Shown here one piece after another: positions 57,600 through 64,000 of a DNA stretch of 64,000 nt. The position numbers and the translations under genes are program-made. Position 1 is the stretch's first letter. Each line of letters begins with the position of its first letter. Under the pieces are notes generated by a model. The model was not told where the DNA came from. It saw nothing but the letters and a program-made list of their open reading frames with translations, and ran no database searches. Source of the DNA: Selaginella moellendorffii. Lineage: Eukaryota > Streptophyta > Lycopodiopsida > Selaginellales > Selaginellaceae. The stretch spans positions 476,561 through 540,560 of the forward strand of contig NW_003314289.1 of NCBI RefSeq assembly GCF_000143415.4, read 5' to 3'.

Positions 57600-58974
57600 T
57601 CCACTAGAACTAAAAAAGGAAGAAATGATGACGACTGACTCTTACTTCACATTCACTTTGGTAGGATCGCAGCCTCGCACTTTGATTGAAGATCCAAAAA
57701 CTCGAATCTCCTTCGACTTGGAATGTTGCAATTCCCAATATTGTCCACCTTCACCTACACCCGAAAGAAGAAACTCCGATCGTTCAACTACACCAATGTT
57801 GTTGCGAATCACAGCCTCCAATGAAATAGAACCGAGAAAAAGATCGAAACGTCGGCAAAGAAAACTTTCTGAAATAAAACTTTGGGAGAAAGAAAGCGGT
57901 GGGTGATCTTGGTAATGCAAAAGGAAACTCTCCATTTTGTTGCCTTTAGGTTTTGGAACTCTAAACTTTTATAAAGAAATGTCACCTCAAACATGTGCTA
58001 TGCCATTATGTGAAAAGAAAGGGCGATTTTATTCTAGGATCTAACATTGAATAATGTTGTTATAATAAATTCTGTATAAAGTATATAGGACTATGTTGTA
58101 CAATATTAAAAGTCTGTATATATTGAATTCAAAAACATGCTCAAATTTATTATATGGACTAACTTTTGGTAGAATGGAAAGAAATATCACGTCAAGCATG
58201 TGCTATAATATAAAAGATAGGAATAATTTTATTCTAGGATCTACCATCAACCAACTGTTGCCAAACAAATTAAATATTGTACATATTTTCAGTACTTCAT
58301 TAAAGCTAGAAATCATCACATTCTTCTGAACTCATTTAAATTCCATCTTTGTACTACCATCTATCACCTATAGTAAATTATCTATATACATTACTTTGGA
58401 AATACCATCTTACGATTTAATAATCTTATATTTTCTGACAAGATGCTATTACTTGTGAGAAACATATAATTCTCATTTATAATTTCGTACTGTGATCAAT
58501 TCAACACATGCGTCTGTGACATTATTTCCACATTATGGCATAGTCATATTAGAGCACACCTCCATTCTTAAATTACAACTCAAAAGGACTTTGTCACGTG
58601 ATCAAATTTAGGATGGAATAGAAATTATACATTGCTAGCAAATATTTGCAGAATGTAATGAAGATTTACTGCATCCATGATGAACGGCTGTGATGAAAGT
58701 GAGGTTAGGTTTAGAGCAGCTGCCGGCATTAGGGTTTTATAGAAACTAAAGTGGGAGGTTGGGAGTGACTATAGGATCCATCGGCGTCGAACAGAATGCC
58801 GCCAAAAGTAAGTTTTTTACTCCTCCACTCCCTCTCCTCCACTCCCATGCCACGCCCAACACCACCGTGCCCACGCCACGCCCATGCCATGCCATGCCCA
58901 GCGCCGCCACTGCCTAGGGCCACTGCTGCACAGCACCGCCACTGCCCAGCACCGTCGCTGCCATGACCAGTGCC
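57600..58974. other. Spacer, AT-rich then GC-rich repeat start
   Basis: 57600-57930 has frames on both strands with no recognised family. 57950-58720 is AT-rich and empty. From about 58840 a GC-rich imperfect repeat (GCCACGCCCATGCC, CAGCACCGCCACTGCC) begins; this is the target DNA of the hAT element. Confidence 0.5.
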
Positions 58975-58982
58975 ACCGCTGC
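58975..58982 (+). repeat. Left 8-bp target site duplication of the hAT element
   Basis: ACCGCTGC, identical to 61685-61692. Confidence 0.8.
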
Positions 58983-61684
58983 CATTGTTGGTCCCGACCG
59001 CGGTCGGCCTACACCCTGACCGCCGCCGACCGCGTTCGGCCGACCACGTTTGGACAGGTCCGTTCGTGGAAAAAAAAAATGTCGGGAAAAAAAAAAAATG
59101 GTGATCGTGCTTCGCGCTAGATTTCTGATGCTGCTGCGGCAAGGAGGGCATAGGAGCTGCGTGCGTACCTGCCTCTGTTTTCGATTGAGCATGGAGCAGC
59201 GCTGAGGCCTCACAAATCAAATCGCCCAGTCTGCGATGCTTGAAGTTTTTGCCCTAAAATGAAAATTCAGTGATTCCAGAGATTTGATTGTAGAGATTCA
59301 TAGCGATTCTGGCACAATTGAGCGATGGCGCCCGATTGGGCATGGTCCCATGTTACCAAGCTCACTCCTTATGCTTCCGGCAAAGGAGATGGGCGTTGGA
59401 AATGTAATTATTGTGGTAAAATGTATGGCGGTTCACCGAAACGCATCAAGGTGCATCTTGCTAAAGTTTCTGGGCATGATATTGAAGCATGTAGTGCTTC
59501 AAACGTTCCTCTTCATGTTCAGAACCAAGCTCGCCGAATGTTTGTGGAGCAAATTGCAAATGCCCCTTTGTCTTTACCTTCTACAGCAAATCTACAGAGT
59601 AGGCATTTTGATGGGGCATCTGCTTCTGGAGCTGGTACACAAAGTGCTAGTCAATCTCAGCCTATGAGTGCTTCTATAGGCCATGAGGGATCATCTGTTG
59701 ATCGAAAGCGAATGCGAGATGGCAATATTGAGGAAATGCTTGATGATGCAAGAAACATGAACTTAGATGATGCGATATCAAAGTTCATTTTCTTGAATGC
59801 TATACCATTTAATGTTGTGAAAAGCTCATATTTTCATGCGATGATCGCAGCCGCTTGTAGTGCTAGACCTAGTGCTGCATCGAGGATTCTTGGTTACAAG
59901 AAGCTTCGTACTACTCAACTCACTCGTCACTATACTTTAATCAAGGAGAAGTTAGCTCCCTTTCGTGATGGATGGGCTCGGTTTGGATGTACAATAGTGA
60001 CTGATGGATGGTCTGATATAAAGAGTAGATCATTCATAAATTTCATGGTTACCTCTATCCATGGCTCAATATTTTGGCAGGGTATTGACACCAAAGGAGA
60101 AGAGAAGATTGGTCTTTGGCTTTGGGAGCAACTTAGACCCATCATTTTGGATGTTGGTGTTGAAAATGTTGTTCAAGTCATCACTGATAATGCTTCGAAT
60201 TGTGTATCGATGGGGGAACATATGAGAGAAGAATTCCCCTTTATCTTACACAATCGATGCGTGTGCCATGTTTTGGACTTATTATTGGAGGATATTGGGA
60301 AGTTTGATTGGGTGTCTAAGATCGTAAATGACTGTGAGAAGATCGTGAAGTTCATAACTGAGAAGCCGATGTTACTTGCTTTATTTCGAAAGTTCTGCTC
60401 TAGAGAACTCATGAAGCTTGCGAAGACTCGATTCGCTTACATCTTTCTTATGGTCAGCTAGCTCCAGCATGAAGATGTTTTCCCGTGCCTTCGACGATTC
60501 ATAGTGAGTGCAGAATTTGAATCGTCGAAGTGGTATAACACAAAGGATGCCAAAGATGTTCGTACAACAATTTTCAATGATGAATTTTGAAAGAATGCTT
60601 CAACTTTATTGGTTATGGTAGCTCCTATTTTGAAGGTGTTACGTCTTGCAGATCATGAGGGCGCAACAACAGGATTAATTTATGAAGCAATGTATTGTAT
60701 GATTGAAGGATTGGAGCTTGCAGCTCAAGATGGCAAGCTTGATGCAGATAAAATTGATGCAATTAAGTGTGTCTTGGTTGAAGACCAACATAGATGGAGA
60801 GCTCGATGGTTTATGATGCATAGCTCTATGCACAGCGCTGCACATGCTTTGAATCCTTCATACCTTGAGCAAGACTTGGATGCTGAGGTAAGAAGTGATT
60901 GGATGAATTATTTATCACTCTATTGCTATGGGGACACTCAGCTGGAAGAGAAGTTAGATGAGCAATTCAATATGTTTCGACGAGGAATTGGAAGAGCTAT
61001 CAATCAGGATTTGCCGAAGAGCAAAGCAAAAAGGAAATTCCCAGTGTCTTGGTGGGAATCCTATGGATATGAGATGCCTGAGCTCAGGAAGTTAGCACTT
61101 CGTGTGTTGAGCCAAGGAGTGTGCTCTTCTCCATGTGAGCGAAATTGGAGTAGCTGGAACTTGATCCAAACCAAACGACGCAATCGCTTGCTTCTAGAGA
61201 ACTTGAAGAAGTTGGTTTATGTACACAGTAACACCAGAGTGGTGGATCGTATTGAAAGTGAAGGAATGAAGTTCCTAGAGATTGATCTCGACACAATTGC
61301 AATCGAACCACAATGGATGAGGATTGTAGAGATGCAAGCTAGGCTTGAATCTCTTGGTATAAAAGATTTAGCCGAAGAAGATCTTCCAAATGAAGATGTG
61401 ATTGTTGAGGAAGATGCCGGAGATGTCGAGGGACTTGCCGAAGATGTTGAAGAAGATGAGTAGCAGTTGGTTTGGTTTGGTCTAATGCTTTGGTTTGGTT
61501 TGGTTTGGTTTGGTTTAATGCTTTGGTTTTCCTACTTTTATTAATGTGGTTTTACTAAAAATGTTTTTTTTTTTTTCAAAAAAATTTTGTGAACCGTTCG
61601 GCCGTTCGGCATTTTCACAGCCAGTCGATAACCACGGTCGGGCGGTCGGGCGGTCGGCGTTCGGAACGGTCGGGACCAACCATG
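58983..61684 (+). mobile_element. hAT transposon, nearly complete, with TIRs and TSD
   Basis: The element is 2702 bp. The left end is CATTGTTGGTCCCGACCG (58983-59000). The right end, read inward from 61684, is CATGGTTGGTCCCGACCG, so the 18-bp TIRs differ at one base. It is flanked by the 8-bp duplication ACCGCTGC, the length typical of hAT. Both subterminal regions (58995-59075 and 61590-61670) are rich in CCGACCG/CGGTCGG copies, as expected for transposase-binding sites. Inside, the only long frame is the hAT transposase. Outside, the GC-rich host array resumes at once (see right TSD). Confidence 0.9.
59325..61463 (+). pseudogene. hAT transposase with two nonsense codons
   Basis: One continuous frame of about 712 codons starting MAPDWAWSHVTKLTPYASG. 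An N-terminal BED zinc finger (CNYCGKMYGG ... VHLAKVSGHDIEAC, residues ~25-60), a DUF659-type block (TIVTDGWSDIKSRSFINF, ITDNASNCVSMGEHM, RCVCHVLDLLLEDIGKF), and the C-terminal hAT dimerisation region (WWESYGYEMPELRKLALRVL, SSPCERNWSSWN, RNRLLLENLKKLVYV) followed by an acidic tail. Two stops interrupt it: TAG at 60459-60461 and TGA at 60588-60590, the latter in EF(*)KNAS where Trp (FWKN) is usual. No frameshift. So the element is only just inactivated, or the stops are sequencing errors. Confidence 0.88.
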
Positions 61685-61692
61685 ACCGCTGC
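61685..61692 (+). repeat. Right 8-bp target site duplication of the hAT element
   Basis: ACCGCTGC, identical to 58975-58982; removal of the element plus one copy restores a continuous GC-rich array. Confidence 0.8.
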
Positions 61693-62250
61693 CCAGCTCA
61701 GTGCCGCCGCTGCCGTGCCCAGTGCTGCCGCCCCTGTGCCCAGTGCTGCCGCCGCCGTGCCCAGCGCCGCTGCTGCCATGCCCAGTGCTGCCGCCGCCGT
61801 GCCCAGCGCCGCTGCTGCCAAGTGCCCGGGCCAGGCATTTGGCTGGGCACTCCGCCCGGGTAGGCCATCAGTACGCCGGCAAACCGGCACCCGCGCCAAG
61901 TGTTCGGGCCAGGCACTCAGCGCAGGGCTGGCAAAGGTGCTTGGGGGCAGGCCAGCCAAGGCACTTGGGGTTGGGCCAAATGCCTGTGCCAAATGCCCGT
62001 GCCGGGCATTTGGTGCGTGCCGGCAAATGCAATTGGGGGCGAGCACTCGGCGTAGGGCCAGCAAAGGCGCTTGGGGGTGGGCTGGCCAAGGCACTTAGGG
62101 GCGGGCTGGCCAACGCACTTGGGGGCGGGCCAAATGCCCGTGCCAAATGCCTGCACTGGGCACTTGGACTTGGCACTTTGGGGAGGGCCAGTTCGCCGGC
62201 GAACCGGCGCTTGCGCCAAGTCTACACCCCAAAGTCCCTGCTTCTTATGC
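61693..62250. repeat. GC-rich imperfect array
   Basis: First part (to about 61830) repeats GCCGCTGCCGTGCCCAGT-like units, the second part (61830-62220) repeats phrases such as GCTTGGGGGCGGGCC and GTGCCAAATGCCCGTGCC. Open frames on both strands are a by-product of the repeat. Together with 58840-58974 it forms one array split by the hAT element. Confidence 0.75.
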
Positions 62251-62461
62251 ATTTTTAATTTATAATGAGTTTTTTTTATTTTCAGAAACGAAAGCAACTA
62301 CAAAAAGAGAAGAATTTTGGATAAAAGAGAAGACATAAGGAAGATGAGATTCAGGATGACAATCAAGTTGACCTTTAGATAGAGATTTCCATAGTGACAA
62401 CTTTGCCGTCTTCGCAACCAAATATCTCTAGTCCACATGCACCCCCATTTTTGCCACACCG

Positions 62462-62665
62462 CCATCGATGCCACCACCACCATTACCACTACCACCACCT
62501 TCACCACCATTACCACCGCCACCACCTTCACCACTATTGCCACCTCTACCTTCATCACCACCATTACCACCACCGTCATCACCACCATTACCACCACTGC
62601 CATCATTGCCATTATTACCACCACCACCACCAGCGTCACTACCATTGCATCCACAACCACAGATG
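62462..62665 (+). repeat. CCA/TTACCA microsatellite
   Basis: About 200 bp of CCACCATTACCA-type trinucleotide repeats with interruptions. No gene in 62250-62940 otherwise. Confidence 0.9.
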
Positions 62666-62949
62666 CCACTATTCGCAAAATATGGCAGAAACTAACTACA
62701 TTACGGAGTAGTGTGTGAGACACAAAATCCCTAGGCCCCAAAGTGGAGCCGAAAGGGTGCCATGTGGTAGTGGCCGAAGCGAAAGCCAAACAAGCATAAT
62801 ACGTTTGGACTAAAAGCTCTGACTTGAAAAGGTCAAGAGTGGGAGTGCAACTCCCAACAAAGTGCTTGAGGAACAAGCACGAGGTGAGCCATGAGTGAGT
62901 CTCTAAAAAAAGGGACACAAGAGGACCAAAACATGACACGTGGAAGTGT

Positions 62950-63240
62950 TCGAGATGGAGTCCGAGGTGGAGTCCGAGGTGGAGTCTGAGGTGGAGTCTG
63001 AGGTGGACCCGAGATGGACCCAAGATGACCCGAGATTGAGTCCGAGATGGACCCGAGATGGACCCGAGATGGAGTCCGAGATGGACCCGAGATGGACCCG
63101 AGATGGAGTTTGAGATGGAGTCTGAGATGGACCTGAGATGGAGTCTGAGATGGAGTCCGAGATGGACCCGAGATGGAGTTCAAGATGGAGTCTGAGATGG
63201 AGTCCAAGAAGGACCTGAGATGGAGTCCGAAGTTGAGACT
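62950..63240 (+). repeat. GAGATGGACCC/GAGATGGAGTC minisatellite
   Basis: Imperfect 12-bp-type units (GAGATGGACCCGAGATGGAGTC) in tandem, grading into the hexamer array to the right. Confidence 0.85.
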
Positions 63241-63324
63241 GAGACCAAGACTGAGACCGGGACCGACATCGAGACCAGGACCAAGACCGAGACCAAGACC
63301 AGGACCGAGGCTGAGGCCAAGACC

Positions 63325-63522
63325 GAGACCGAGTCCACGTCCGAGTCTGAGTCTGAGTCCGAGTCCGAGTCCGAGTCCGAGTCCGAGTCCGAGTCCGAGT
63401 CCGAGTCCGAGTCCGAGTCCGAGTCCGAGTCCGAGTCCGAGTCCGAGTCCGAGTCTGGGTCCGAGTCCGAGTCCGAGTCCGAGTCTGAGTCTGAGTCTGA
63501 GTCTGAGTCCGAGTCCGAGTCT
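63325..63522 (+). repeat. GAGTCC hexamer array
   Basis: About 32 copies of GAGTCC/GAGTCT, many perfect. It is the cleaner counterpart of the array at 51838-52060 (opposite strand). Long open frames in all phases (Glu-Ser, Asp-Ser, Arg-Thr repeats) are artefacts of the 6-bp period. Confidence 0.95.
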
Positions 63523-64000
63523 GAGAGGGTGAAAGCCCAAAGCGTTCGTCTCGCAAACCCTGGGGGGTATGGTGAGCTCCAAAAGTATAGTAGGGGGAGG
63601 ACTCTAGTGGAGCCAATTTGGCCAGGAAAGGCCAGTTTGGACCAGGAAGGCTGCACTCAGGTGTTGGGTGATGGGATAACCATTGGGAAGTCCAAGACTA
63701 GAGTGAATACAGACCGGAAAGTGGGGTAGCTTAGTGAACTATTCAAGAGCCGGCTCTAGTTCCCCCAGGAGATCGACTGGCTGATGCTCCTAGTCCAAGT
63801 GTGGGTGGCACTACCTACTTGGATACCTGGCATGGCTCAATGGAACCTCGCTCTAAGCTCATGGCTAGAGCACCTAAAGGCGAAAGGCGGGGAGAGTACC
63901 TATGAGGCCCACGTAGGGCCATAGTGTTCCGAAATGTTGTCCCAAAGTCCCAGTCTGTGGAAAGGAAGAAGAGTAGCCCTCTAGTGTGGTGACCAAGGAC

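Larger units (their letters stand above)
62720..64000 (+). repeat. Terminal-repeat-like block, inverted relative of 51.3-52.1 kb
   Basis: From 63525 on, GTGAAAGCCCAAAGCGTTCG and later CCAAAAGTATAGTAGGGGG match the reverse complement of the phrases next to the hexamers at 51.3-51.84 kb. It runs off the end of the window. Probably an LTR of a plus-oriented member of the same retroelement family; ends not defined. Confidence 0.5.

Noticed and set aside
57373-57906. 177-codon plus-strand frame
   Set aside because: Overlaps frames on the other strand, no family, weak context; could be part of the mobile DNA but not supported.
61589-62297. Ala/Pro- and Gly-rich frames of 100-185 codons on both strands
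   Set aside because: They follow the period of the GC-rich array, with no start context or conserved domain.
62394-62718. His- and Thr-rich proteins
   Set aside because: Translation of the CCA/TTACCA microsatellite.
62950-63530. CRISPR-like array
   Set aside because: Repeats are contiguous short units with no unique spacers, and the DNA is eukaryotic.
63180-63729. Glu-Ser, Asp-Ser and Arg-Thr repeat proteins
   Set aside because: All are translations of the GAGTCC hexamer array in different phases.

Overview
The window looks like nuclear DNA of a land plant, most probably a lycophyte of the Selaginella type. The basis is: plant-only or plant-typical families (class IV HD-Zip with START domain, PLS-class PPR, peroxisomal hydroxypyruvate reductase, GT47 exostosin-like, SCI1-like, MTP6-like CDF transporter, glucuronokinase, LRR receptor-like protein, F-box); many very short introns (mostly 48-100 bp) whose reading frames I could close by hand; compact GC-rich genes; and AT-rich spacers full of decayed Ty3/gypsy, hAT and MULE-like DNA. 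The species is inference. One 100-N assembly gap lies at 11591-11690.

Layout. 1-20 kb is a compact gene area: hydroxypyruvate reductase (minus, 3' end outside the window), an HD-Zip IV gene (plus, 11 coding exons, 800 aa) with an overlapping uORF, a 3 kb AT-rich spacer, an unidentified decaying locus around the gap, a GT47 glycosyltransferase, an atypical tail-anchored kinase, an Ole e 1-like fragment, and two tandem type II ENPP-family phosphodiesterases. 20-37 kb is a duplication nest: a secreted 8-Cys protein, then block A (SCI1-like gene, PPR pseudogene, a 260-aa gene of unknown family), a decayed gypsy patch, a secreted 6-Cys peptide, then block B (SCI1 remnant, intact 826-aa PPR gene, broken copy of the 260-aa gene), further PPR and LRR scraps, a glucuronokinase gene with a one-base frameshift, and F-box scraps. 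37.8-49 kb holds an LRR receptor-like pseudogene, a gypsy pol remnant with a tandemly triplicated reverse-transcriptase segment, a dead copy of the 6-Cys peptide gene next to an intact F-box gene, a 12-exon MTP6-like transporter and a tRNA-Ala pseudogene. 49-64 kb is mostly mobile DNA: a minus-strand chromovirus remnant joined to a MULE-like remnant, a nearly complete hAT element (58983-61684) with TIRs and an 8-bp target duplication inside a GC-rich array, then microsatellites and a hexamer-repeat block that is an inverted relative of the block at 51.3-52.1 kb.

The genes are independent housekeeping and developmental loci, not an operon or pathway. The clearest higher-order pattern is complementary decay after duplication: in A/B the surviving SCI1-like and 260-aa genes are in one copy and the surviving PPR gene in the other, and the 6-Cys peptide/F-box pair repeats the same logic. 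I found no new defence, biosynthetic or regulatory system that the sequence supports. The items most worth follow-up are the complementary-decay pattern, the datable hAT insertion, the triplicated RT, the tail-anchored atypical kinase, the 260-aa orphan and the two small secreted Cys-rich proteins.
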